NCBI RefSeq assembly: GCF_026421305.1 | Contig: NZ_JAPJBQ010000006.1 | Coordinates: 124,001 to 188,000, forward strand | Length of the DNA: 64,000 nucleotides | Reading direction: 5' to 3' | Source: Dyella silvae | Lineage (GTDB): Bacteria > Pseudomonadota > Gammaproteobacteria > Xanthomonadales > Rhodanobacteraceae | In this document: in pieces, positions 27,921 through 36,695 of the stretch | How the letters are laid out: each line of letters begins with the position of its first letter | Position numbering within the stretch: position 1 is the stretch's first letter | The notes under the pieces: model-generated | Seen by the model: the letters and a program-made list of their open reading frames with translations, nothing else | The model's database searches: none | Told to the model about the DNA's origin: nothing | Translations under genes and position numbers: made by a program

Positions 27921-28169
27921 TTAGTTGGCGGCGCCAGCCTCGAGATCTGCGATTCGCTTCTCCAGAGCCTCGACCTTGGCGCGGGTGCGCGCCAACAGCT
28001 GGCTCTGGACCTCAAACTCCTCGCGGGTGACTAGATCAAGGCGGCGCAATCCCTGCGCCAAGACATCGCCGAAGTTGGTGCGCAAATCCTGATGCGCCTG
28101 AGCCAATCCTGATGGAACCAACGAAACTAGACGCTGGGCAAGTTGATCGATGTCTTGCCTATCCATCAT
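27921..28169 (-). CDS. ubiK: Ubiquinone biosynthesis accessory factor UbiK (BMFP/YqiC)
   Basis: A small partner of UbiJ in the aerobic ubiquinone-synthesis complex. The 82-residue product begins MMDRQDIDQLAQRLVSLVP and ends in a coiled coil (QSQLLARTRAKVEALEKRIADLE), as in the family. The frame opens 24 codons earlier, but GAGG lies about 8 bases before ATG 28169 and the earlier residues are not conserved, so the shorter form is preferred. It is divergent from the PII gene. Confidence 0.9.
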   Translation of the reverse strand: MMDRQDIDQLAQRLVSLVPSGLAQAHQDLRTNFGDVLAQGLRRLDLVTREEFEVQSQLLARTRAKVEALEKRIADLEAGAAN

Positions 28170-28240
28170 GGATAGCACCTCGAGCTCGTCGTAAGAAAGT
28201 GTAAATTCATGGCTTTGGTTACCACTATCAGTTTGCTCCA

Positions 28241-28266
28241 CTACAACTTGTAGGGATTTTCCTACA
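28241..28266. promoter_or_regulatory. Interleaved palindromes between ubiK and the PII gene
   Basis: CTACAA-C-TTGTAG (28241-28253) is a perfect palindrome, and TGTAGG-N6-CCTACA (28249-28266) reuses its right half. The two are mutually exclusive foldings or two overlapping binding sites, in the only promoter region available to both divergent genes. Confidence 0.5.
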
Positions 28267-28276
28267 GAGTAGTTAA

Positions 28277-28696
<420 letters not shown>

Positions 28697-28703
28697 ACAG
28701 CGC

Positions 28704-29225
28704 TCAGGCCGCCGCCTGCGTCCGTTCAAAACGCCGGTGATGCACCAGCAGACCGGCGTAGTAGCAGATGTAGTAGCCGATCATCAGCCCCAGGATGGCC
28801 ATGGTCAGAGGGCTATTCCCCATGGCCGGCGCGGAGTGCGCCATGGTAGGGTCCTGCAGTTGGGGCATCACCACCAGGAATCGCCACGCCAACCGGGCGA
28901 CCAGCACCGTCGTCAGCACGCCGCCGATCCAGGCGTTGGGGATATAGCGGTCGGCGCCGCTGGCGTCACGTTCGAACCGGGTCAACCGCAGCCCGACGGT
29001 GCCCAGTGCGGCCCCGGTGAGGGCTCCACCGAGCAAGCCTTCCAACAGTCGCAGGTTGTGCAGACTGCCCCACACAACCAGGGCACCAAGCAAGGTGAAA
29101 GTGACCATGCGCACCATCATCTGCTTGCGGCGTATCGGTTGCCGCCCGAAGCTGCGACGCACACGGCGCCACACCATAAAAACCATCAGCGGAATCATGA
29201 TGGCGTACATCATGTTCGGAGTCAT
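28704..29225 (-). CDS. Multi-pass membrane protein, DUF1453/CcdC-like
   Basis: A 173-residue inner-membrane protein with about four or five helices. It begins MTPNMMYAIMIPLMVFMVWR, followed by a basic loop (RRVRRSFGRQPIRRKQ), and resembles the DUF1453/CcdC-like family. AAGGGA is 6 bases before ATG 29225, which supports that start over the longer open frame. It converges on the PII gene and lies downstream of gpmA. Function unknown. Confidence 0.7.
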   Translation of the reverse strand: MTPNMMYAIMIPLMVFMVWRRVRRSFGRQPIRRKQMMVRMVTFTLLGALVVWGSLHNLRLLEGLLGGALTGAALGTVGLRLTRFERDASGADRYIPNAWIGGVLTTVLVARLAWRFLVVMPQLQDPTMAHSAPAMGNSPLTMAILGLMIGYYICYYAGLLVHHRRFERTQAAA

Positions 29226-29296
29226 GGCAGTCCCTTGCGTGGAGAGATAGCGGCAGCTTAGTGCCCGTCCATGACGTTCGCGATTGACTCGGAACA

Positions 29297-29330
29297 ACCA
29301 TGGCAGGTGACGGTTGTCACCCGCCATGGT
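29297..29330 (-). terminator. Hairpin after gpmA, probable terminator
   Basis: A 15-bp stem with one non-Watson-Crick pair (29297-29311 with 29316-29330) and a 4-base loop, starting 10 bases after the gpmA stop. No strong T run follows, so it may instead protect the 3' end. Confidence 0.55.
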
Positions 29331-29339
29331 CAAACACGA

Positions 29340-30083
29340 TTACTTGGCTTTGCCTTGATTGGCTACCGCAGCCATCTTCGCGGCAATGGCGTCGGCATCG
29401 CCCAGGTAGTAGTGGCGGATCGGCTTGAGATTGGCATCGAACTCATACACCAGCGGCACACCGTTGGGGATGTTGAGCTCGGTGATCTCCTCATCGGAGA
29501 TGTTGTCCAGGTACTTCACCAACGCGCGCAGCGAGTTGCCGTGGGCAGCCACCACCACGCGCTGACCGGAACGAATGGCCGGGGCCAGCACGTCGTGCCA
29601 GTAGGGCATTACGCGGTCGACCGTGTCCTTCAGGCACTCCGTATCCGGGATCATGGACGGGTCGAGGTTGGCGTAGCGCGGGTCATTCACCGACTCATTG
29701 CTGGCGCGGTCGAGCGGCGGCGGCGGAATGTCGTAGCTGCGGCGCCAGACCTTGACCTGGTCCTCGCCGTACTTGGCCGCGGTCTCGGCCTTGTTGAGGC
29801 CGGTGAGGCCGCCGTAGTGGCGCTCATTGAGGCGCCAGTCGGTGACCACGGGCAGCCACATCTGGTCCACGCCATCGAGCACGCCCCACAGGGTGCGCAC
29901 GGCGCGCTTGAGCACGGACGTGTGCGCAACGTCGAAAGCGTAGCCCTCGGCCTTGAGCAGGCGACCCGCCTCGGCGGCTTCGGCCTTGCCCTGTTCGGTG
30001 AGGTCCACATCGGCCCAGCCGCTGAAGCGGTTATCGAGGTTCCACTGGGACTGGCCGTGACGGATGAGAACGAGCTTGTACAT
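29340..30083 (-). CDS. gpmA: 2,3-bisphosphoglycerate-dependent phosphoglycerate mutase
   Basis: Interconverts 3- and 2-phosphoglycerate in glycolysis and gluconeogenesis. The 247-residue product has the phospho-histidine motif [10 protein letters not shown] (His9), the [15 protein letters not shown] signature and [15 protein letters not shown] with the second catalytic histidine. ATG at 30083 gives the normal family start [10 protein letters not shown]. It faces away from the repeat-protein gene. Confidence 0.96.
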   Translation of the reverse strand: MYKLVLIRHGQSQWNLDNRFSGWADVDLTEQGKAEAAEAGRLLKAEGYAFDVAHTSVLKRAVRTLWGVLDGVDQMWLPVVTDWRLNERHYGGLTGLNKAETAAKYGEDQVKVWRRSYDIPPPPLDRASNESVNDPRYANLDPSMIPDTECLKDTVDRVMPYWHDVLAPAIRSGQRVVVAAHGNSLRALVKYLDNISDEEITELNIPNGVPLVYEFDANLKPIRHYYLGDADAIAAKMAAVANQGKAK

Positions 30084-30230
30084 GGCTGGAATTCGCGGCG
30101 GGAAACCTGAAATGGTGAGGCTCCGCCCCGGGCGCGTCAAATCCGGTGCCGCCCCTGTCAAAGGTCACGCTAAACCCCTGAGCCCATCCGTGCATCCTAG
30201 AGAGGTCAAACAACGCCAATGGAGCTCGTC

Positions 30231-30887
30231 ATGCGTCTACACCACCTCGCCTTCACCCTTGCCCTGATTCTGCCGCTGGCTGCGCAGGCCGACGACCTCA
30301 GCAAGGTCAACGGCGCCGTGCGCCTGGAGGCCGGCCAGCATGCCGGCAAGGTCAGTACCGTCAACGGCGCGATTCATATCGGTGACAACGCCGTGGCCGA
30401 GAAGGCAAGCACGGTCAACGGCTCGGTGGACATGGGAGATCACGCGCAGGTCGGCACGATCGACACCACCAACGGTGGCGTGACGGTCGGACAGGGCGGC
30501 CGCGTGACCGGTGGCATCGATAGCACCAACGGCACCATTCGCCTGGGCAAGGGTGCGGACGTCAGCGGCAAGGCTGGCAACGTCAATGGCAGCATCTTCA
30601 TGGACGCCGCCCACGTCGGCGGTGGTCTGCACACGACCAACGGCGATATCCATGTGGGCGCCAATTCCCGCGTCGAAGGCGGCATCCTGGTCGACAAGCC
30701 CGGCGGCTGGTTCAACTTCAACAGCAACAGCCGCCTGCCGCATGTGGTGATCGGTCCGCACGCCGTGGTGCAGGGCACGCTGGAGTTCCGCCGCGAAGTG
30801 GTGCTGCAGGTCAGCGATTCCGCGCAGATCGGCCCCGTGAAGGGCGCGACGCCGGTGAAGTTCAGTGGCGACGCGCCGACGGAATGA
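30231..30887 (+). CDS. Secreted protein built of seven 17-19-residue NG repeats, bactofilin-like solenoid
   Basis: A 218-residue exported protein with a signal peptide (MRLHHLAFTLALILPLAAQADD). Residues about 25-150 hold seven repeats of 17-19 residues, each with an invariant NG, such as STVNGSVDMGDHAQVG and DSTNGTIRLGKGADVSG. This is a pattern expected of a right-handed beta solenoid like bactofilins, but outside the cytoplasm. ATG 30231 has GGAG 6 bases upstream; an in-frame ATG at 30219 would place that site inside the gene. Function unknown. Confidence 0.75.
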   Translation: MRLHHLAFTLALILPLAAQADDLSKVNGAVRLEAGQHAGKVSTVNGAIHIGDNAVAEKASTVNGSVDMGDHAQVGTIDTTNGGVTVGQGGRVTGGIDSTNGTIRLGKGADVSGKAGNVNGSIFMDAAHVGGGLHTTNGDIHVGANSRVEGGILVDKPGGWFNFNSNSRLPHVVIGPHAVVQGTLEFRREVVLQVSDSAQIGPVKGATPVKFSGDAPTE

Positions 30888-30892
30888 GAAAT

Positions 30893-30959
30893 GAGTGAAG
30901 AGGAGTGAGAGAAGAGCCGCTACTGCTTTCTCTCACTTCTCACATCTGACTCTTCACTC
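30893..30959. terminator. Bidirectional terminator between the repeat protein and hemF
   Basis: GAGTGAAGA (30893-30901) and GTGAGAGAA (30905-30913) pair with TCTTCACTC (30951-30959) and TTCTCTCAC (30928-30936), giving a two-part stem between two convergent genes. Confidence 0.6.
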
Positions 30960-30967
30960 CTCGCCTT

Positions 30968-31975
<1,008 letters not shown>

Positions 31976-32758
31976 TCAGCTGACGCGGGCAGTCATGCGT
32001 CGATGACCAATGAAGGCCGCCCAACGCAAGCCCACATCGATCCACATCAGATAACCCGACTCGGTCAGTAAGCGCGCCAGATAGCGGCGACTGAGCACCA
32101 ACGTGGGCTCGGCTGCCACCGGCACGCTGTCGAAACCCAAACGGCGGGCCAGCAGCTGGCAACGCGCCAGGTGATAGCGGCTGGACACCAGCGCTACCGG
32201 AGGCAACACACGCGCGACCGGCCCGTCTTCCTGCAACAAGCTGCGCGCGTGGCGGAGATTCTCCAGCGAATCGACCGACGCCTGTTCCAGCTGCAAGATC
32301 ACGCCCGGCGGCAGCTCGTGGTTCAACAGCCAGCGTCGCCCGGCCGCCGCCTCGCTGAGGCCACTACTGTTGCTGCGGCCGCCCAGCAGCAACACGTGCT
32401 CGGTATGGTTGGCGCGCATCAGCGCCAGGGCGCGTTGCAGGCGCTGTTGGTAATCCTTTTCCGGTTGGTCGTGAACCAGCCGGCGGCCGAATACCAACAC
32501 CGTCATGGGCCGGGCCGGCGCCAGGGGACTACGCGCCGCCACGCGCCACACGTGAACCAGATAGGCCACCCACAACAGTCCCAGGCTCAGCGCCAGTGCG
32601 ACAACGGTCACCAGTGCGGCATGCAGCACGTCGCGATCGCTCAGATAGCGCCAGGGACCACGTTTGAGCGGGGCAGTGATCGGAGGCACGACGCGGAGCA
32701 GGGCAGGTAGGTTGGCTGGCTGGCTGGCTGGCTTCCCAGTGTGCGCAGGCGCTGGCAT
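31976..32758 (-). CDS. DUF218/YdcF-ElyC family membrane-anchored protein
   Basis: A 260-residue protein with one N-terminal transmembrane helix (about residues 45-70, ALVTVVALALSLGLLWVAYL) and a DUF218 domain (VLVFGRRLVHDQP, HVLLLGGRSNSSGLSEA, ALVSSRYHLAR). Relatives include ElyC, linked to envelope biogenesis. ATG at 32758 precedes a (GGCT)5 tetranucleotide repeat that falls at codons 9-15, so slippage would shift the frame. The start could be farther upstream at 32839. It is divergent from the ketosynthase operon. Confidence 0.8.
   Translation of the reverse strand: MPAPAHTGKPASQPANLPALLRVVPPITAPLKRGPWRYLSDRDVLHAALVTVVALALSLGLLWVAYLVHVWRVAARSPLAPARPMTVLVFGRRLVHDQPEKDYQQRLQRALALMRANHTEHVLLLGGRSNSSGLSEAAAGRRWLLNHELPPGVILQLEQASVDSLENLRHARSLLQEDGPVARVLPPVALVSSRYHLARCQLLARRLGFDSVPVAAEPTLVLSRRYLARLLTESGYLMWIDVGLRWAAFIGHRRMTARVS
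32714..32733. repeat. Tetranucleotide repeat (GGCT)5 inside the start of the DUF218 gene
   Basis: Five uninterrupted GGCT units on the plus strand (AGCC on the coding strand) lie about 25-45 bases into the gene. Each unit gained or lost shifts the reading frame. Confidence 0.8.
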
Positions 32759-32861
32759 GGGCGCAATCCGCCAGCTGGCGAACTTTGACAAAGATGAACG
32801 CCACCTCCCGCCCAGGTTGTCCAGACTAGGCAATGTCACGGGGGGTGGTTACGCTGGCGTG

Positions 32862-34061
32862 ATGCCCGTACCGATTCAACCCCTTGCCGTCCGCGCGTAC
32901 ACGGCCACATCGGCGCTCGGCCAAGGTCTCGCAAGTCACTTTGCCGCCCTTTCGAGCCACCGCGGCGGCCTACGCGAAAACGACTTCAGCAGCGCCCCGC
33001 TGGCGTGCTGGATTGGCCGCGTCGCGGGCGTCGAAGATGCCTCGCTGCCGGCTGCCCACGCCGTGTGGGAATGCCGCAACAACCGCCTGGCCTGGCTGGG
33101 CCTGCATCAAGACCAGTTCCTGGATCAGGCGCTGGATGCACGCCAGCGCTACGGCGCCGCGCGCGTCGCGTTAATACTGGGTACGTCCACGGCAAGTATC
33201 GGCGCCACCGAGGAGGCTTACCGCCATCTCGATAGCGCAGGCCTGATGCCACCGGAATTGCGGCGCCCGCTGATTCACGCCCCCCATTCGCTGGCCGGCT
33301 TCGTTGCAGAAGCGCTGGGTCTGGAAGGCCCCTGCCTGACGGTTTCCACCGCTTGCTCCTCCAGCGCCAAGGTTTTTGCGAATGCCGAGCGGTTGATCCG
33401 CCTTGGACTAGCCGATGCCGCCGTGGTCGGTGGCGTGGACACCCTGTGCGACAGCGTGCTGTTTGGCTTTAACGCGCTGGAGCTGGTGTCGCCCGATCCT
33501 TGCCGCCCGTTCGATCAGACGCGTCACGGCATCTCCATTGGCGAGGCGGCCGGCTTTGCGTTGCTGGAGCGCGCCGACGCGGCACCGCATGCGCCGCGGC
33601 TGTTGGGTTATGGCGAATCGAGCGATGCGCACCATATGTCGACCCCGCATCCGGAAGGCCTGGGCGCCGAGCTCGCGCTGCACGATGCGTTGACGAGGGC
33701 CGGCCTTCGTCCGGAGCAGGTGGACTACATCAACCTGCACGGCACCGCGAGCCTCAAGAATGACGAAGTGGAAGCGGCGCTGATCGCGCGTGCCTTCCCC
33801 GCCAGCACGCGTGCCAGTTCGACCAAGGGATTCACCGGCCACACGCTGGGCGCCGCCGGCATTCTCGAAGCGGTCGTCGCGCTGGAGGCGATCCGCCACG
33901 GCCTGGTGCCGGGCAATCTCGGCTGCACGTCGCCGGACGCGGCCTGTGGCCCCCAACTCGCCCTGCAGAGCGAACAGCGGCGCGTCGATATCGCGCTGAG
34001 CAATTCCTTCGGTTTCGGCGGCAATAACGCCTGTCTCGCTTTCGGGAGGGCGCCGGCATGA
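32862..34061 (+). CDS. Beta-ketoacyl-ACP synthase of the aryl-polyene/xanthomonadin-like locus
   Basis: A 399-residue FabF-type ketosynthase that would elongate an aryl-primed chain. The catalytic triad is intact: Cys165 (STACSSS), His293 (NLHGTAS) and His327 (KGFTGHTLGAAG). ATG at 32862 is preferred over the adjacent in-frame GTG at 32859; the open frame extends to 32664 but crosses the divergent gene. The stop overlaps the chain-length-factor-like gene (ATGA). By analogy with aryl polyene systems the two may act as a heterodimer. Confidence 0.92.
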   Translation: MPVPIQPLAVRAYTATSALGQGLASHFAALSSHRGGLRENDFSSAPLACWIGRVAGVEDASLPAAHAVWECRNNRLAWLGLHQDQFLDQALDARQRYGAARVALILGTSTASIGATEEAYRHLDSAGLMPPELRRPLIHAPHSLAGFVAEALGLEGPCLTVSTACSSSAKVFANAERLIRLGLADAAVVGGVDTLCDSVLFGFNALELVSPDPCRPFDQTRHGISIGEAAGFALLERADAAPHAPRLLGYGESSDAHHMSTPHPEGLGAELALHDALTRAGLRPEQVDYINLHGTASLKNDEVEAALIARAFPASTRASSTKGFTGHTLGAAGILEAVVALEAIRHGLVPGNLGCTSPDAACGPQLALQSEQRRVDIALSNSFGFGGNNACLAFGRAPA

Positions 34062-34855
34062 CGACGTTGCAGGTCCATCTGCAAGGCATCGGCTTGTGGT
34101 CGGCCACGCTCGGCGACTTCGCTGCATTTCAGGCGCAGGAGCGGGGCGAGTCCGTACCGGCGCCGGCCGCGCGCCCACCCGCGGCGACGCTGCCGGCCAA
34201 CGAACGCCGCCGTGTACCGGAAAGTGTGTTGCTGGCCGTGGAAGTGGCGGGTCAGGCGGTGGCGATGAGCGGCCACGCTGCGAGCGAAATGCTGTGCGTG
34301 TTCAGCTCCGCCTATGGCGATCAGCTGATCTCCGATTACATGTGCGCGACGCTCGCCCTGGCGCCTGCGGAGCTTTCGCCCACGCGCTTCCACAATTCCG
34401 TACACAACGCGCCAGCGGGTTACTGGACCATGGCCACCGGCTGCCACGCGGCCTCCAGCGCCATCAGCGCCGGCCATGCGAGCTTCGGCGCCGGCCTGCT
34501 GGAAGCGGCCACGCTTTGCGTCGCGGAAGAACGCCCGGTGCTGCTGGTTTGCAGCGACATCGCCGGCAGCGGCCCGCTGGGCGAGATGAGCGGCACGCAT
34601 GCCTCGTTCGGATGCGCCCTGGTCCTGTCGCCCCAGGCCGAAACCGGCAGCCTCGGCCGCCTCGAGCTCACCCTGATGCCTCACGCCGACAAGTCGCTGC
34701 GGCCCGCATTGACCGGTGACACGTGGTACGAAACCAATCCCATTGCCGCATCCGCCTGGCCGCTGATGCAAAATCTTGCAAGAGGCCAGGGAAAGTGCAT
34801 CCTTGCCGCCGCTGAAACCCTGGCTCTGTGCGCCGTCCTGGAGACGCCTGTTTGA
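34058..34855 (+). CDS. Beta-ketoacyl synthase-like protein (chain length factor type)
   Basis: A 265-residue partial ketosynthase fold (N-terminal synthase-like domain, PF13723 type) of the kind paired with a full ketosynthase in aryl polyene clusters. The position of the active-site motif reads MATGCHAASSAISAG, so a cysteine (Cys129) is retained, although the downstream catalytic histidine region of a full enzyme is absent. It probably sets chain length. It is coupled on both sides: ATGA with the ketosynthase and TTGA with the glycosyltransferase. Confidence 0.85.
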   Translation: MTTLQVHLQGIGLWSATLGDFAAFQAQERGESVPAPAARPPAATLPANERRRVPESVLLAVEVAGQAVAMSGHAASEMLCVFSSAYGDQLISDYMCATLALAPAELSPTRFHNSVHNAPAGYWTMATGCHAASSAISAGHASFGAGLLEAATLCVAEERPVLLVCSDIAGSGPLGEMSGTHASFGCALVLSPQAETGSLGRLELTLMPHADKSLRPALTGDTWYETNPIAASAWPLMQNLARGQGKCILAAAETLALCAVLETPV

Positions 34856-35610
34856 ATACGTCCGATACCCGCTGGTGTGTTTTGATCCCCTGCCTCAATG
34901 AGGAAGCGGCGATCGGCGAGGTGGTGCAGTCCGTGCTCGCGCTCGGCGTCCCCGTGATTGTGGTGGACGACGGCTCGGACGACCGCACGCCCGACATTGT
35001 CAGCGCGCTGCCGGTCACCCTGCTTCGCCACCCGCAGCGCCGCGGCAAGGGCGAAGGCCTGCGCACCGGCTTCCGCGAAGCGCTGCGCCAGGGTTTCGAC
35101 GCCGTGCTCACCATGGATGGCGACGGCCAACATCTGGCCAGCGATATCCCGCGCATCGCCGCGGCAGCGCAGCGTTATCCCAACCACATCGTAATCGGCG
35201 CCCGCCTGCTCGACCGCGAGCAGCAGCCCAAGGCCCGGCGCCGCGCCAACGCTGTGGCGGACTGGGGCATTTCCTGGGCTTGCGCTCAACCGGTGATCGA
35301 CACCCAGAGCGGACAGCGCTGGTATCCACGCGCCGCGCTGGATCTGGTGGACCTGCCGGCCGAAAACTTCGTCTTTGAAGCGGCGATCTTGATCGCCGCC
35401 TCGCGCGACAAGGGTTTGGGCGTGGTTTCGGTGCCGATTGCCTCGCGATACCACGGCGAGTTCCGCATCAGCCATTTCAGCCCCGTGCGCGATGTCACGC
35501 GCATCACCACGTACACCGTCAGGCAGATCATCCACCATGGCGACGTCATGGCGAGCTACCGGCGTTCGCGTGCGAGCCGCCCCGTGGTCTTCGACACCGC
35601 CACGACGTAA
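34852..35610 (+). CDS. Glycosyltransferase family 2
   Basis: A 252-residue GT-A enzyme. It has VLIPCLNEEAAIGEVV near the start, the nucleotide-binding DDGSDDRTPD and the acceptor-side TMDGDGQHLASD. There is no clear transmembrane helix, so it is cytoplasmic or peripheral. TTG at 34852 is chosen because it overlaps the preceding stop (TTGA), as do the other junctions of this operon, and ATG further upstream at 34828 lies inside the previous gene. It may glycosylate the pigment or its lipid carrier. Confidence 0.88.
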   Translation: MNTSDTRWCVLIPCLNEEAAIGEVVQSVLALGVPVIVVDDGSDDRTPDIVSALPVTLLRHPQRRGKGEGLRTGFREALRQGFDAVLTMDGDGQHLASDIPRIAAAAQRYPNHIVIGARLLDREQQPKARRRANAVADWGISWACAQPVIDTQSGQRWYPRAALDLVDLPAENFVFEAAILIAASRDKGLGVVSVPIASRYHGEFRISHFSPVRDVTRITTYTVRQIIHHGDVMASYRRSRASRPVVFDTATT

Positions 35611-35635
35611 CCCTTGATGATGCGTGTGCCTGAGA

Positions 35636-35680
35636 GCCTGTTCACGATCTCCGCGTAGCCCGCGTTGTTCGTGAACAGGC
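35636..35680. terminator. Bidirectional terminator between the two pigment operons
   Basis: GCCTGTTCACGA (35636-35647) pairs perfectly with TCGTGAACAGGC (35669-35680) around a 21-base loop, between convergent genes. A second small hairpin, TAAGAG-CGT-CTCTTA (35683-35697), runs into the stop of the minus-strand gene. Confidence 0.65.
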
Positions 35681-35694
35681 GCTAAGAGCGTCTC

Positions 35695-36201
35695 TTAATC
35701 GAGATCGCCCAGCATGGCGTCCATTTTCGGCTGTCCCAACCACTTGGCAATGTCTTCGCCAAGTTCCTTGGACGTGCGATCGAGCACGGAGCAGTTGCCC
35801 TTAAAGCCGGCAAATGCACCACCCATGGAATTGCGCTTGGCTTTGAAACTCGCGACCAGCTGACCACCGTCGTACAGCTTGCCTTTCACCGACATCGACT
35901 TATGGTGGCCCATGAAGGCGTTGCCATCCGAAACAGCGCCGGTAATTTCCATCACCAGCACGCGGTTGGCGCTGCTGGGAGAAACATCTGCCGCGGTTTC
36001 AATCTTGAGTCCGCCATCGTTGCCGAACTTGGCCACGTATTCGGAAAGATGCTCCTCCAACTGACATTCGCGCTTCACCGCTCCGGCGACTTCCGCGTCT
36101 TCGTTGAACGGAATCTTTTGTTGGATGGTGACGACATCCGCGGCGTAAGCCGACTGCCACAGACCAAGCGTGGCAACGGCCACGTACAACAACTTGCGCA
36201 T
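35695..36201 (-). CDS. Unknown periplasmic protein at the end of the pigment operon
   Basis: A 168-residue protein with a signal peptide (MRKLLYVAVATLGLWQSAYA, cleavage near AYA-AD). The mature part contains two cysteines (KRECQLEEHL and FKGNCSVLD) that may pair, and predicted alternating strands. No family is recognised. It starts 56 bases after the dehydratase stop on the same strand. ATG 36201 is preceded by GGAG. It may have its own promoter and no pigment role. Confidence 0.7.
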   Translation of the reverse strand: MRKLLYVAVATLGLWQSAYAADVVTIQQKIPFNEDAEVAGAVKRECQLEEHLSEYVAKFGNDGGLKIETAADVSPSSANRVLVMEITGAVSDGNAFMGHHKSMSVKGKLYDGGQLVASFKAKRNSMGGAFAGFKGNCSVLDRTSKELGEDIAKWLGQPKMDAMLGDLD

Positions 36202-36257
36202 ATCTTGCTCCCTAAGATACGGACCGAACGGTTTCCGGTCGCGAGTATGTAGCAAAG

Positions 36258-36695
36258 TCAGTCCTGCGTGTAGAGCACCGCCGCTCGCCCGCTGACCAGC
36301 AAACGCGCTGCCTGCAGAATACGAAACGCATATTGCGCCCCGCTGTCATCTGCATAGAGACGTTCCGCATAAACGTCCAACCGGCCCCGTGAGTCATCGA
36401 TGTATTCGACATCGATCTGTACATCCCGAAGGCTTACCAAACGCCCTCCCGACCGCTCAACGTCGATGCCTTGAAGACGCGCCAGCAGAGCGCCGTGCAC
36501 CGCAATGGCCTGCGCACCGTGCTCGGCCAAATGCACGGCATGCAAGCCGTTCTCCGAGCGCAGCGGGTGATTGCGCAGTGTGCTCACGTCGGTAATGGCA
36601 TGAATGGTTGCATCGTCCCACGTCACCACGGCATCCAGCAGTGCCATGGCACCCTGATGGGGAATGAGGTGAGCCCAGTCAGTCTTGGCGAGCAT
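36258..36695 (-). CDS. Hotdog-fold 3-hydroxyacyl-ACP dehydratase (ApeP-like)
   Basis: A 145-residue hotdog protein that would dehydrate beta-hydroxyacyl-ACP intermediates of a polyene chain. The N-terminal LIPHQGAMALLDAVVTWDD and NHPLRSENGLHAVHLAEHGAQAIAVH stretches match the dehydratase family of aryl polyene clusters. It overlaps the MMPL gene by 17 bases. A second dehydratase is encoded at 40521-40820, so two enzymes are available for the polyene steps. Confidence 0.85.
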   Translation of the reverse strand: MLAKTDWAHLIPHQGAMALLDAVVTWDDATIHAITDVSTLRNHPLRSENGLHAVHLAEHGAQAIAVHGALLARLQGIDVERSGGRLVSLRDVQIDVEYIDDSRGRLDVYAERLYADDSGAQYAFRILQAARLLVSGRAAVLYTQD

